Assembly: GCA_051859505.1 (NCBI GenBank)
Contig: JBHYFN010000008.1
Span: forward strand, 1-64,000
Length of the DNA stretch: 64,000 nucleotides
Direction of reading: 5' to 3'
DNA from: JAFIEN01 sp051859505
GTDB taxonomy: Bacteria > Pseudomonadota > Alphaproteobacteria > Rhodobacterales > Rhodobacteraceae
A program made the position numbers and the translations under genes. The notes under the pieces are model-generated. The model searched no databases. It was not told where the DNA came from and saw only the letters and a list, made by a program, of their open reading frames with translations. Positions 49,451 through 59,099 of this stretch are shown here, piece by piece (positions within the stretch are counted from its first letter, which is position 1; the number at the start of each line of letters is the position of its first letter).

Positions 49451-50965
49451 CTATTCGGTGATCGAAAGCGCGACGAAGCGCGGATCGCCCGCGCGGCGCA
49501 CCAGAAGCAGGATCGAGGACCGGCCCGCATCGCTGGCCGCGCTGACCCTGTCCTCGAATTCGCGCGTCGTGGTGACGGGCTGCTGACCGGCTTCGGTGAT
49601 CACATCGCCGGGCAGGATGCCCTTGCCGCCGGCATCCGACATCGGATCGACCTCGACCACGACAAGGCCGGTGGCCCCTTCGGGCAGATCGAAGGCCTCG
49701 ATCAGATCGGCTGACATCTCGGACAGCTGCATCCCCATCATGCCAAGGACTTCGGGTTCGGGTGCCTCGTCGCCAGAGCTGGCGGGGGAGAGCATCCCCT
49801 CGGCCTCTTCGCGGCGGCCAAGGACGACGGCAAGGGTCATCACCTCGCCATTGCGCAGCACTTCGACCGGGACGGTCTGGCCGACCGAGGAATTGCCGAC
49901 CATCGTGACCAGTTCGCGGGTGTCGCGCACACTGTTGCCATCGAAGGACAGGATCACGTCGCCGGCCAGCATCCCGGCCTCCATCGCGGGGCCCTCGGGC
50001 ACGTCGGTGACCATGGCGCCATCGGCGCTGGCCAGCCCCGGCACGGCATCGACCATATCGGGCGTCACATCCTGGATGCGCACGCCCAGCCAGCCGCGCC
50101 GCGTCTCGCCGAATTCCTTGAGCTGGGCGACCACATTCTCGACCACCTGCGACGACATCGCAAAGCCGATCCCGATCGACCCGCCGGTGGGCGACAGGAT
50201 CGCGGTGTTCACGCCGATCACCTCGCCCTGCATGTTGAAGAGCGGGCCGCCCGAATTGCCCCGGTTGATCGCGGCATCGGTCTGGATGTAGTCGTCATAG
50301 GTGCCCGAAAGCGCGCGGTTGCGCGCCGAGATGATCCCCGCGCTGACCGAGAACCCCTGCCCCAGCGGGTTGCCCATCGCCATGACCCAGTCGCCCACGC
50401 GCGACCCTTCGCCATTGCTGTCGCCAAAGGCCACGAAGGGCAGATCCGTCGCATCGACCTTGAGCAGCGCAATATCCGTATTGGGATCGGTGCCGACGAC
50501 CACGGCGGGCAGCTTGATGCCGGAATAGAACTCGATCTCGATCTCGTCGGCGCCTTCGATGACGTGATGGTTCGTCACGACATAGCCGTCATCCGTGATC
50601 ACGAAGCCCGAACCCAGCGCCGAGGAGCGGCGCGGCGAGTTGTTCTGCCCCGGCAGGCGGTCAAAGAAATCGTCGAAGGGCGACCCTTCCGGCACGATCC
50701 CCTGCGGCCCGGTGCGCGAGGCCACGACGGTCGACGTGGTGATGTTGACCACCGCCGGGCTGACCTGTTCGGCCAGGTCCGCAAAGCTGAGCGGCCGGGT
50801 CGTCTCGGGGCTGAGCGGCATGGTTTCGGACGAGGGCGTCAGCGCCTCTTGCCCGCGCGAGGGCAGCGCGAAGGACAGGCTGAGCGCCGTGCCAAGCAGC
50901 AATGCCGCCGACAGGCGTATCAGGGGGGAGGCGGTGTAAGCGGCTGCGACTGCCTTGGGCTGCAT
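49451..50965 (-). CDS. DegP/HtrA family periplasmic serine protease
   Basis: The 504-residue protein has a signal sequence (SAALLLGTALSLSFALPSRGQ), a trypsin-like protease domain with the triad His134 (TNHHVIE), Asp164 (NTDIALL) and Ser238 (RGNSGGP), and two PDZ domains. The first PDZ covers the RGWLGVRIQDVTPDM region and the second AEGATGLVVVEVDPMSDAGGKGILPGDVI. It belongs to the Do-type proteases that degrade misfolded envelope proteins. It follows DUF2065-hflC-hflK on the same strand after 171 bases with no visible terminator; the group may act together in membrane-protein quality control. Confidence 0.93.
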   Translation of the reverse strand: MQPKAVAAAYTASPLIRLSAALLLGTALSLSFALPSRGQEALTPSSETMPLSPETTRPLSFADLAEQVSPAVVNITTSTVVASRTGPQGIVPEGSPFDDFFDRLPGQNNSPRRSSALGSGFVITDDGYVVTNHHVIEGADEIEIEFYSGIKLPAVVVGTDPNTDIALLKVDATDLPFVAFGDSNGEGSRVGDWVMAMGNPLGQGFSVSAGIISARNRALSGTYDDYIQTDAAINRGNSGGPLFNMQGEVIGVNTAILSPTGGSIGIGFAMSSQVVENVVAQLKEFGETRRGWLGVRIQDVTPDMVDAVPGLASADGAMVTDVPEGPAMEAGMLAGDVILSFDGNSVRDTRELVTMVGNSSVGQTVPVEVLRNGEVMTLAVVLGRREEAEGMLSPASSGDEAPEPEVLGMMGMQLSEMSADLIEAFDLPEGATGLVVVEVDPMSDAGGKGILPGDVITEAGQQPVTTTREFEDRVSAASDAGRSSILLLVRRAGDPRFVALSITE

Positions 50966-51136
50966 GTCATGCTCCTGTTCAGGGGTTCGGGGTCGGGCCT
51001 TCCGGTCGGCCCCCCCGCAACGGGCTTGGTCTTCAACTTAGTGCGGCAGAACGCGAACGCAATCTTGCCGTGCGCCGGGTAAACGGGCCGTGAAGCCCGC
51101 CCGGGAAAGGCGACCCAGCCCGGGCGGCAACTTTCG

Positions 51137-51331
51137 TCAGGCGCCAAGCGCCCGGGCCATGCCGACAAGGGCCACGCCCAGGGCCAGCGCCAGAAGCCCG
51201 ATCATGCGCCGCTGCTGATGCGAGAGAGAGCGGATCGCGGCAAGCATGTCCTCGACAAGCGAAGGGGCCAGTGCATAGACCAGCCCCTCCACCACAAGTA
51301 CAAGCCCCAGCGCAAGAAGCGCGGTTTCCAT
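51137..51331 (-). CDS. DUF2065 small membrane protein (YjeT-like)
   Basis: The 64-residue protein has two hydrophobic helices (ALLALGLVLVVEGLVYALAP and IGLLALALGVALVGMARALG) joined by LVEDMLAAIRSLSHQQRRM. This is the DUF2065 pattern, found next to hflK and hflC in many bacteria (YjeT in Escherichia coli). The gene starts on the base after the hflC stop, so it is co-translated. Function unknown. Confidence 0.88.
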   Translation of the reverse strand: METALLALGLVLVVEGLVYALAPSLVEDMLAAIRSLSHQQRRMIGLLALALGVALVGMARALGA

Positions 51332-52252
<921 letters not shown>

Positions 52253-52255
52253 GGC

Positions 52256-53476
52256 TCAGTTCCCCGTCGTCGTGGAAGAGGTGGTGGTCACGGCGGCCGC
52301 CGCAGCGGCCCCACCGGCCCCGGCCTGCATCAGCTCGTTCAGCGGAAGGAACGGGATCACCCCGGTGCCCCCGTTGCCGTTGCCGCCACCGGCGACGGTC
52401 GGATCAAGGATGATCTTGTCGACATCCGCCATGATCCGCTCCATCGATTCGAGATAGATCCGGCGCCGGGTCACATCCTGGTTGTTCAGGTATTCGCCCA
52501 GAACGGCGGTGAAGCGGCTGGTCTGACCAAGGGCAGAGTTGACCGTGAAGGCGCGATAGCCTTCGGCCTCTTCGATCACGCGGGCGGCCTGACCGCGGGC
52601 CTCTGCCAGAACGGTGTTGGCATAGGCATCGGCCCGGCGCTGCAGCCGGTCGCGCTCCTGTTCGGCGGCCTGCACCGCGCGGAAGCTGTCGATCACCTCG
52701 GCGGGCGGGTCGGCCTTGTCGAGGTTGACGCGGACGATCGAGATACCGCTTTCGTATTCGTCAAGCGTCTCCTGGATCCGCTCCTGCGCTCTGGCGGCGA
52801 TGATGCCCCGGTCGCGGTTCAGGATCGGCGAAAGGTTCGAGGCTGCGATGATCTCGCGCATGACCGATTCTGACACCGCCTGCACGGTCAGCTGCGGATC
52901 GCGGATCTGGAACAGAAGCTTGGTCGGATCGTTCACGTTCCAGACCACCTGAAAGGCGATGTCGACGATGTTGGCATCGGTCGTGAGCATCAGCCCGGTA
53001 TCGTCGCGCAGCCCGCCGAAAGAGCCGATCTGCTCGGTCCGTTCCGAGGTCACGTTGACGATGTCATAGGTCACGACCGGCCAGGGCGCGAAGTTCAGAC
53101 CGGGATTGCCGGTGGCATAGTATTTGCCAAGGAACAGTTCGACCGACTGCTCTTCGGGCTTGACCGTGTAGAAGGACATCGCCCCCCAGAGGATCGCCAC
53201 GCCCAGCGCCGCAAGGCCCAGCGTGCCGCGGGTGATCTTCGGCCCGCCGCCGCCCTGGCCCGAGCCGTTCATGTTGCCCCGGCCACCGCCGCCGCCCATC
53301 AGCACGCGAAGCTGTTCGCGCCCCTTGTTCATCAATTCGTCGATCTCGGGGATCTGCGGCCCGTCGCTGCCCGGCCTGCGGCCTGGCCTCCGGTCGTCGG
53401 GGCGATTGTCGTCATCCCCACCCGAACCGCGATTGCCACCACCGCCCCCCCAGGGCCCTCCGTTGTTTCCTGCCAT
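52256..53476 (-). CDS. hflK: HflK, SPFH-domain modulator of FtsH
   Basis: The 406-residue partner of HflC has an N-terminal 90-residue cytoplasmic region very rich in Gly, Asn and Arg (MAGNNGGPWGGGGG and IMGGGGGRGNMNGSG-like stretches). A membrane helix follows (LGLAALGVAILWGAMSFYTV), then the SPFH domain (SVELFLGKYYATGNPGLNFAPWPV) and a coiled coil. The C-terminus is a Gly/Ala/Thr tail. The Gly-rich N-terminus is usual for HflK. Confidence 0.95.
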   Translation of the reverse strand: MAGNNGGPWGGGGGNRGSGGDDDNRPDDRRPGRRPGSDGPQIPEIDELMNKGREQLRVLMGGGGGRGNMNGSGQGGGGPKITRGTLGLAALGVAILWGAMSFYTVKPEEQSVELFLGKYYATGNPGLNFAPWPVVTYDIVNVTSERTEQIGSFGGLRDDTGLMLTTDANIVDIAFQVVWNVNDPTKLLFQIRDPQLTVQAVSESVMREIIAASNLSPILNRDRGIIAARAQERIQETLDEYESGISIVRVNLDKADPPAEVIDSFRAVQAAEQERDRLQRRADAYANTVLAEARGQAARVIEEAEGYRAFTVNSALGQTSRFTAVLGEYLNNQDVTRRRIYLESMERIMADVDKIILDPTVAGGGNGNGGTGVIPFLPLNELMQAGAGGAAAAAAVTTTSSTTTGN

Positions 53477-53552
53477 TGATCCTCTGCTTTCCGCTGGTGT
53501 TATCGGTCAGACCGACCCTCACGTTCCCTAATTGTGCGCATCGACGCGAATT

Positions 53553-54965
53553 TCAAGCCGTTCTCACGGGTTTGCGCATGGTCACAAGCTCTTCGGCCAT
53601 CGTCGGATGGACCGCGACGGTGCGGTCGAAATCCTCTTTCGTGGCCCCCATTTTCACTGCGATTGCAGCAAGCTGGATCATCTCGCCGGCCTCTGGTGCG
53701 ACGATGTGACAACCCAGAACCTTGCGGCTTTGGCGGCTGACGACAAGCTTCATCAGAACCCGCGTCGGATCGCCCGCAAATGCTGAACGCATCGGCCGGA
53801 ACGAGGTGCAGTAGATCTCGACCTCTTCGCGCTCGCGCGCCTCTTCCTCGGTCAGGCCCACCGTGCCAAGCTCGGGCTGGGTGAAGACGGCCGAGGGGAT
53901 AAGCTCGTGATCGGCGGGCGTCGGGCGCCCCTCGAAGACGGTTTCGACAAAGGCCATCGCCTCGCGGATGGCGACCGGGGTCAGGTTGGCGCGGTTGGTC
54001 ACATCGCCCACGGCAAAGACCGAGGGCACGGCGGTCTGCGAATAGGCATCGACCACGATCTCGCCGCGCCGGCCGACCTCGACCCCCAGCGCCTCGAGGC
54101 CAAGGCCCGCGCTGTTGGGCCGCCGCCCGGTGGCGAACAGCACCGCGTCGAACACCTGCTCGGTGCCGTTGGTGGCCTTGACCCGGATCGGGCCGCTGCC
54201 GCCTTCGCCGCTTGTCGCCCCCTCGCCCACCGGCACATCGAACGGGGCAGAGCCCTCGGGCCCCATGGCCAGGATATTCGTGCCCAGATGCAGGTCGATC
54301 CCCTGTTCCTTCATCGCTTCGGCCACCAGTCCGCGCGCCTCGCCATCGAAACCCCGCAGGATCTGCGCGCCGCGGTAGAACTGCGTCACCTTCACCCCCA
54401 GACCGTTGAGGATGCAGGCCATTTCGCAGGCGATGAAGCCGCCGCCGACGATCAGGATGGACTTTGGCAGGTGCTCCATCTCGAAGATGTCGTCCGAGAT
54501 CCAGCCCAGATGCGCATTGGGCAGATCGGGCCGTTCCGGCGCCCCGCCGGTGGCGATCAGGATATGGGCGGCGCGCAGCCGCGTGCCATCGGCAAGCTCG
54601 ACCGTATGCGCATCGGCCAGCCGGGCGCGCTGGTCGTGCACCGTGACCCCCGCCCCGTCCAGAAGCCGCCGGTAGACCCCTTCCAGCCGGTCAAGCTCTG
54701 CATGAAGCTTGCCGCGAAAGCCCGGCCAGTCGAAATGGCCAACCTCGGCCCCCCAGCCATAGGCGCGCGCCTCTTCCATCGCGGCCGGAAAGGACGAGGC
54801 GAAGACCATGAATTTCTTGGGCACACAGCCCCGGATCACGCAGGTGCCGCCCATCCGGCTGTCTTCGGCCAATGCGACCCGAGCGCCGGTCGCAGCCGCC
54901 ATGCGCGCCGCGCGCACCCCGCCCGAACCGCCGCCGATCACGAAAAGGTCATAGTCGAAGGCCAT
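53553..54965 (-). CDS. gor: glutathione-disulfide reductase
   Basis: This 470-residue homodimeric flavoprotein reduces glutathione disulfide with NADPH. The FAD motif LFVIGGGSGGVRAARMAA is at the N-terminus and the redox pair Cys42/Cys47 in GGTCVIRGCVPKK. The second nucleotide motif is ILIVGGGFIACEMACILNGLGV, and the dimer-interface block HPTMAEELVTMRKP holds the active-site His. It is transcribed in the same direction as hflK with 76 bases between; an AT-poor gap with no terminator visible. Confidence 0.95.
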   Translation of the reverse strand: MAFDYDLFVIGGGSGGVRAARMAAATGARVALAEDSRMGGTCVIRGCVPKKFMVFASSFPAAMEEARAYGWGAEVGHFDWPGFRGKLHAELDRLEGVYRRLLDGAGVTVHDQRARLADAHTVELADGTRLRAAHILIATGGAPERPDLPNAHLGWISDDIFEMEHLPKSILIVGGGFIACEMACILNGLGVKVTQFYRGAQILRGFDGEARGLVAEAMKEQGIDLHLGTNILAMGPEGSAPFDVPVGEGATSGEGGSGPIRVKATNGTEQVFDAVLFATGRRPNSAGLGLEALGVEVGRRGEIVVDAYSQTAVPSVFAVGDVTNRANLTPVAIREAMAFVETVFEGRPTPADHELIPSAVFTQPELGTVGLTEEEAREREEVEIYCTSFRPMRSAFAGDPTRVLMKLVVSRQSRKVLGCHIVAPEAGEMIQLAAIAVKMGATKEDFDRTVAVHPTMAEELVTMRKPVRTA

Positions 54966-55137
54966 GAAGTGTTCCGTCCCTGTGCGGGTGCTCTATCCCA
55001 CACCTCGCGCCGGGGTGCCAGCACAAGCGGCATCCCTCGCAACCTCACCCGGCCCCGACCCGGCCGAAAGCCGTGGCTGATCGCGCGCGATCCCGCTAGT
55101 CTGGCCGCGAAGATCAAAGAACAGGAAGCCCCGCACC

Positions 55138-55770
55138 GTGATCAGAACCAGACTCGTCGAACTTTCGTCGCTCGAAGCCGTCGCCTATCGCCGCAAGCTG
55201 CGCGGCGGCCGCACCGGGCTTGTCATCCTGCGCCACGACAGCGCCCAGCCCGGGCTGGCGCTGATCAACGGCAAGTCCGGCACGCCCGACATCGCCGCCA
55301 ACACGCCCCGCGCGCTTTACCCCGACGAGGCCTTCGCCGAAGCGCAGGAGCTGACCACCGGCCTGCCCTATACCGCGCGCGGCCCCGTCCGCCTTGTCGC
55401 CACCCCCGAGGCCGCCCCCGATGACGAGGACGACGCCCCCGAAGAGGCCGCCGCCGTCGACAGCGCCGAATACGAGGCGATCGTGAAAGCCTATACCAAC
55501 CGCAAGGGAGAGCTGTCCTACGACCTTCTGAACAAGGATTTCATCCAGTTCGCGAAATCCAGCAAGGTCGTGGCCGACATGGCCGCCGAGCGCGCCGATG
55601 CGGGCGCCATCCGCAATCACGTGGTGCGGGTGAAGCTCGAACAGCTGACGGGCAACCGGTCCCTGTCCGAGGCCCAGATCGCCGCCATCGTCGACATGCT
55701 CGACGCGGTCAGCCCGCGCCATGTGTTCCGCGAACTCAATGACGAGATCCGCAAGATGCTGGCGCGCTAG
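55138..55770 (+). CDS. conserved-looking protein of unknown function
   Basis: The 210-residue product from a GTG start has a beta-rich N-terminal half (LRGGRTGLVILRHDSAQPGLALINGKSGTPDI), an acidic linker (PDDEDDAPEEAAA) and a charged alpha-helical C-terminal half (LNKDFIQFAKSSKVVADMAAERADAGAIRNHVVRVKLEQLTG). No signal peptide and no named family recognised. GGAAG precedes the start. It converges on rpiA. The two-domain shape with a helical tail could be a DNA- or protein-binding module, but nothing in the sequence proves it. Confidence 0.6.
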   Translation: MIRTRLVELSSLEAVAYRRKLRGGRTGLVILRHDSAQPGLALINGKSGTPDIAANTPRALYPDEAFAEAQELTTGLPYTARGPVRLVATPEAAPDDEDDAPEEAAAVDSAEYEAIVKAYTNRKGELSYDLLNKDFIQFAKSSKVVADMAAERADAGAIRNHVVRVKLEQLTGNRSLSEAQIAAIVDMLDAVSPRHVFRELNDEIRKMLAR

Positions 55771-55786
55771 CTAGGCAGCCGGCCCG

Positions 55787-55810
55787 CGCCCGTCCGGTTC
55801 CGGTCGGGCG
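55787..55810. terminator. imperfect GC hairpin between convergent genes
   Basis: CGCCCG and CGGGCG (outer arms) and CCGG/CCGG (inner arms) around TT give a 10-pair stem interrupted by one T/T mismatch, placed between the stops of the unknown gene and rpiA. No T tract. Confidence 0.4.
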
Positions 55811-55829
55811 CCGAACCGGCCCCGCAGGC

Positions 55830-56618
55830 TCAGTCCGACACCTGCGTGAAGATATTGTCCTGCAACGGCAGGTCCATCCGGCCCTGCTCGACCGATCCGG
55901 TCGTGATGTCGCGCGTCTCGACCCGGCCGTCGGCGAAACCGATCACCACCGCATCGCAGATGTCGATGAACAGCCCGTTTTCCACGACACCGGGGATCTG
56001 GTTGAGGACCAGCGAAAGCTGACGCGGCTGCCCGATCCGGTGCAGATGCAGATCAAGGATGTGATTGCCCTCATCCGTCACGAAGGCGGCATCGCCGTTC
56101 ATCCGCAGAACCGCGTGACGGCCCAGAACATCAAGGCCGACAAGCATCTCTTCGACCAGGGTCTTGGTCGTCTGCCAGCCGAAGGGCACGACCTCGACCG
56201 GAAGCGGGAAGGCGCCCAGCGTCTCGACCTGTTTGCTGGCATCGGCGATCACCACCATCCGGTCGCTGGCGGTGGCCACGATCTTTTCCTGCAGATGCGC
56301 GCCGCCGCCGCCCTTGATCAGGTTCAGGTTCGCATCGAACTCATCCGCCCCGTCGATCGTCAGATCCAGCCAGCGCGCCTCGTCCAGCGTGCTGACCGCG
56401 ATGCCCGCCTCGCGCGCAAGCACCGCCGTCCGGGTCGAGGTGGGCACGGCGGTGAAGCGCAGGCCCTGGTCGCGGACGCGCTCGCCCAGGCACTGGACCA
56501 GCCAGGCGGCGGTCGAGCCGGTGCCGAGGCCGACCTTCATGCCGCCCTCCACCAGATCCGCGGCGCGCCGGGCGGCGGCATATTTGGCCCTGTCGATCGG
56601 GGATAGGTCACGGGTCAT
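55830..56618 (-). CDS. rpiA: ribose-5-phosphate isomerase A
   Basis: RpiA interconverts ribose 5-phosphate and ribulose 5-phosphate. The 262 residues have the phosphate loop GLGTGSTAAWLV, the catalytic region TIDGADEFDANLNLIKGGGGAHLQEKIVA and the SKQVETLGAFPLPVEVVPFGW stretch. It is divergent from sdaA. Confidence 0.96.
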   Translation of the reverse strand: MTRDLSPIDRAKYAAARRAADLVEGGMKVGLGTGSTAAWLVQCLGERVRDQGLRFTAVPTSTRTAVLAREAGIAVSTLDEARWLDLTIDGADEFDANLNLIKGGGGAHLQEKIVATASDRMVVIADASKQVETLGAFPLPVEVVPFGWQTTKTLVEEMLVGLDVLGRHAVLRMNGDAAFVTDEGNHILDLHLHRIGQPRQLSLVLNQIPGVVENGLFIDICDAVVIGFADGRVETRDITTGSVEQGRMDLPLQDNIFTQVSD

Positions 56619-56748
56619 GGCAGCCCTCGTCCGGTGGTGTCCCCCCGCTTATAGCAAAGCCCGCAGGATAGGCGAGGGGGTCGACGAGGCCGGTCGTTTC
56701 CAACTGGCGCGTCGATGGGGCATTGCGCGAACCCGCCGACGACCCCAA

Positions 56749-56774
56749 GATCATGGGGCCCGATCATGGGGCCC
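56749..56774. repeat. 13-bp perfect tandem duplication upstream of sdaA
   Basis: GATCATGGGGCCC is repeated exactly twice, followed by two copies of TGCCCCC. The unit contains ATG and the palindromic GATC. It lies 51 bases before the sdaA start; it could be a slippage duplication or a pair of regulator half-sites. Confidence 0.85.
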
Positions 56775-56824
56775 TGCCCCCTGCCCCCTGCGGTCCGGGC
56801 CCAGCCAGAAGGAAGCCCGATCCG

Positions 56825-58198
56825 ATGTTCCTCTCCGTCTTCGACATGTTCAAGGTCGGCATCGGCCCCTCCTCCTCGCATACGATCGGGCCGATGGTCG
56901 CGGCGGCGCGGTTCCTTGACCATCTGCGCGCCCAGCCGTTCCAGGTCGCGGGGCTGCGCGCCTCGCTGCACGGAAGCCTTGCCTTCACCGGCGTGGGTCA
57001 CGCGACGGACCGGGCGGTGATCCTTGGGCTGGCGGGCTTTCGGGCCGATGACTACGACGCCGAAAAGGCCGAGGCGGAACTGGCGCGGATCAGGGCCGAG
57101 GGGACAGTCGCACCCGAGGGGCTGGGCGCGTTGCGCTTCGATCCCTCGGCCGATCTGTTGTTCGACTATGGCCCGGCCCTTCCCGGTCATGCCAACGGGC
57201 TGATCCTGCGGGGGCTTGACCCCCAGGGCGATGTGATCACCCAGATCACCTATTATTCCATCGGCGGAGGCTTTGTGAAAACCGCCGAGGAACTCGCCGC
57301 CGGAGAGGCCGGCGACAGCGGCGCGCCGGTGCCCTTTCCCTTCCGGACGGCGGTGCAGATGCTCGACATGGCGGCAGAGGCCGGACTTTCGATCGCCGAG
57401 ATGAAGCGGCGCAACGAACTGACCCGCCGAAGCGCGGCCGAGCTGGACGCCGGCATCCTGCGGATCTGGGAGGTGATGAACGCCTGCATCGATCGCGGCC
57501 TGCAGGGCGAGGGGATTCTGCCCGGGGGCCTGAAGGTCAAGCGGCGGGCGAAGGGCATTCACGAAAAGCTTCTGGCCGAACGCGGCATGAACCTGACCGC
57601 GCCCCATACGATCAACGACTGGATGTCGGTCTATGCGATGGCGGTCAACGAAGAGAATGCGGCGGGCGGTCAGGTGGTGACGGCCCCGACCAACGGGGCG
57701 GCGGGGGTGGTGCCCGCGACGATCCGCTACTGGCTGGATTTCGTGCCCGGCGCGAGCCTGCGGCAGATGCCCGATTTCCTGCTGACCGCGGCGGCGATCG
57801 GGGGGCTGATCAAGACGAATGCCTCGATCTCGGGGGCGGAATGCGGCTGTCAGGCCGAGGTCGGCTCGGCCTCGGCCATGGCGGCAGCGGGGCTGGCGGC
57901 GGTGCTGGGGGGCACGCCGGAACAGGTCGAGAATGCCGCCGAGATTGCGCTGGAACACCATCTGGGCATGACCTGCGACCCGGTGCGGGGGCTGGTGCAG
58001 GTGCCCTGCATCGAGCGCAACGGGCTGGGGGCGATCAAGGCCGTCTCGGCGGCTTCGCTGGCGATGCGGGGGGACGGGACGCATTTCGTGCCGCTGGATG
58101 CGGCGATCGAGACGATGCGCCAGACCGGCGCCGACATGAGCGAGAAGTACAAGGAGACCGCCCTGGGCGGTCTCGCGGTCAACGTCCCGAACTGCTGA
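56825..58198 (+). CDS. sdaA: L-serine ammonia-lyase, iron-sulfur type (single chain)
   Basis: This [4Fe-4S] serine deaminase yields pyruvate and ammonia. The 457 residues are the fused beta-alpha form. The N-terminal regulatory/beta domain starts with MFLSVFDMFKVGIGPSSSHTIGPM, and the alpha domain has the cluster cysteines Cys342, Cys384 and Cys395 in AECGCQAEVGSA and TCDPVRGLVQVPC. The C-terminal Cys457 is probably the plug that occupies the fourth iron site, as known in this family. The ATG start follows GAAGCCCGAT, and a longer open frame upstream is not supported. Two AT-core palindromes follow its stop. Confidence 0.95.
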   Translation: MFLSVFDMFKVGIGPSSSHTIGPMVAAARFLDHLRAQPFQVAGLRASLHGSLAFTGVGHATDRAVILGLAGFRADDYDAEKAEAELARIRAEGTVAPEGLGALRFDPSADLLFDYGPALPGHANGLILRGLDPQGDVITQITYYSIGGGFVKTAEELAAGEAGDSGAPVPFPFRTAVQMLDMAAEAGLSIAEMKRRNELTRRSAAELDAGILRIWEVMNACIDRGLQGEGILPGGLKVKRRAKGIHEKLLAERGMNLTAPHTINDWMSVYAMAVNEENAAGGQVVTAPTNGAAGVVPATIRYWLDFVPGASLRQMPDFLLTAAAIGGLIKTNASISGAECGCQAEVGSASAMAAAGLAAVLGGTPEQVENAAEIALEHHLGMTCDPVRGLVQVPCIERNGLGAIKAVSAASLAMRGDGTHFVPLDAAIETMRQTGADMSEKYKETALGGLAVNVPNC

Positions 58199-58210
58199 CG
58201 CCCTGGGGTA

Positions 58211-58233
58211 GGCGGAATTTGCAAAATTCCGCC
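58211..58233. repeat. AT-core palindrome, 10-bp arms, 3' of sdaA
   Basis: GGCGGAATTT and AAATTCCGCC flank GCA without a mismatch, 13 bases after the sdaA stop. The unit reappears in reverse complement at 58293-58315. Confidence 0.85.
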
Positions 58234-58269
58234 TTGCGCCCCAGGCCCCGCAAGTGCTGCGGCCGAACC

Positions 58270-58290
58270 GCCGATTTTGCAAAAATCGGC
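58270..58290. repeat. AT-core palindrome, 9-bp arms, middle of a triplet
   Basis: GCCGATTTT and AAAATCGGC flank the same loop GCA. It is the middle member of three palindromes between the sdaA and carD stops. Confidence 0.82.
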
Positions 58291-58292
58291 GC

Positions 58293-58315
58293 GGCGGAAT
58301 TTTGCAAATTCCGCC
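58293..58315. repeat. AT-core palindrome, 10-bp arms, 3' of carD
   Basis: This is the exact reverse complement of the palindrome at 58211-58233 (centre TGC), 16 bases after the minus-strand carD stop. The outer two copies can pair with each other as well as internally. Confidence 0.85.
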
Positions 58316-58330
58316 CGCCCACCGTTTGCC

Positions 58331-58840
58331 TCAGGCGGCCCGACCCAGCAGGACCGACCCGATTTCCTTCGCCGCCGCATTCTCGTCATTGCCGGCGACA
58401 GCAGCGATCTCGCGCGTGAGGCGCTCAAGCGCCGCCTCGTAAAGCTGACGCTCGGAATAGCTCTGCTCGCGCTGGTCATCGGCGCGGTGCAGGTCGCGCA
58501 CCACTTCGGCGATCGCGATCAGATCGCCGGAATTGATCTTCTGTTCATATTCCTGCGCGCGGCGCGACCACATCGCCTTCTTGACCTTGGCCTTGCCCTT
58601 CAGCGTCTTCATCGCATGCGCCACCACATCGGGCGAGGACAGCGAGCGCATCCCCACCTCGGTCGCCTTGTGGGTCGGCACGCGCAGCGTCATCTTGTCC
58701 TTCTCGAAGGAGATCACGAACAGCTCGAGCTTGAAGCCCGCGACCTCCTGCTCCTCGATCGAGATGATCTGGCCCACACCATGCGCGGGATACACGACGT
58801 AATCGTTGGGACGAAAATCATTCTTCTTCGCTTTGCTCAT
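58331..58840 (-). CDS. carD: CarD/CdnL family transcription factor
   Basis: The 169-residue protein has an N-terminal RNA-polymerase-interacting domain of the CarD_CdnL_TRCF type (PNDYVVYPAHGVGQIISIEEQEVAGFKLELFVISFEKDKMTLRVP). A helical C-terminal domain binds upstream of the -10 element and stabilises the open complex (family knowledge; includes GKAKVKKAMWSRRAQEYEQKINSGDL). The start giving MSKAKKNDFRPNDY is preferred. It precedes the palindrome triplet. Confidence 0.93.
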   Translation of the reverse strand: MSKAKKNDFRPNDYVVYPAHGVGQIISIEEQEVAGFKLELFVISFEKDKMTLRVPTHKATEVGMRSLSSPDVVAHAMKTLKGKAKVKKAMWSRRAQEYEQKINSGDLIAIAEVVRDLHRADDQREQSYSERQLYEAALERLTREIAAVAGNDENAAAKEIGSVLLGRAA

Positions 58841-58958
58841 GGGCATCCTTCCGAGTGTCATGGTGCCGGGGTCAAGGCCGCAAGAAACCCGACGGACAGG
58901 ATCCGTCAGGTGACATGCAGGTCAGTGCGGTCAGGGTGTCGGCAGCTTCATTGCGATA

Positions 58959-58987
58959 CCTATATCACAAAAACAGCCGCCGCGAAA
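58959..58987 (-). promoter_or_regulatory. possible promoter upstream of carD
   Basis: On the minus strand a TATAGG is preceded at 17 bases by TTTCGC, in the only AT-rich patch of the 259-base carD-fdxA gap. The -35 match is poor (TTTCGC), so this is a weak suggestion. Confidence 0.25.
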
Positions 58988-59099
58988 GGCCCGGGCCCCG
59001 GTCACGCCCCGCTTGCAGCAAACGCGTGGCGCGGGCTTCACCCTGCGCCCGTTGCGCCCGGCCCCACGATGGCCAAGCCCACCGATTCGGCCCCTCGCC

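Noticed and set aside
56619..56824. A riboswitch or leader RNA ahead of sdaA
   Set aside because: The 206 bases hold tandem repeats and GC runs but no glycine-riboswitch-like or other known aptamer core.
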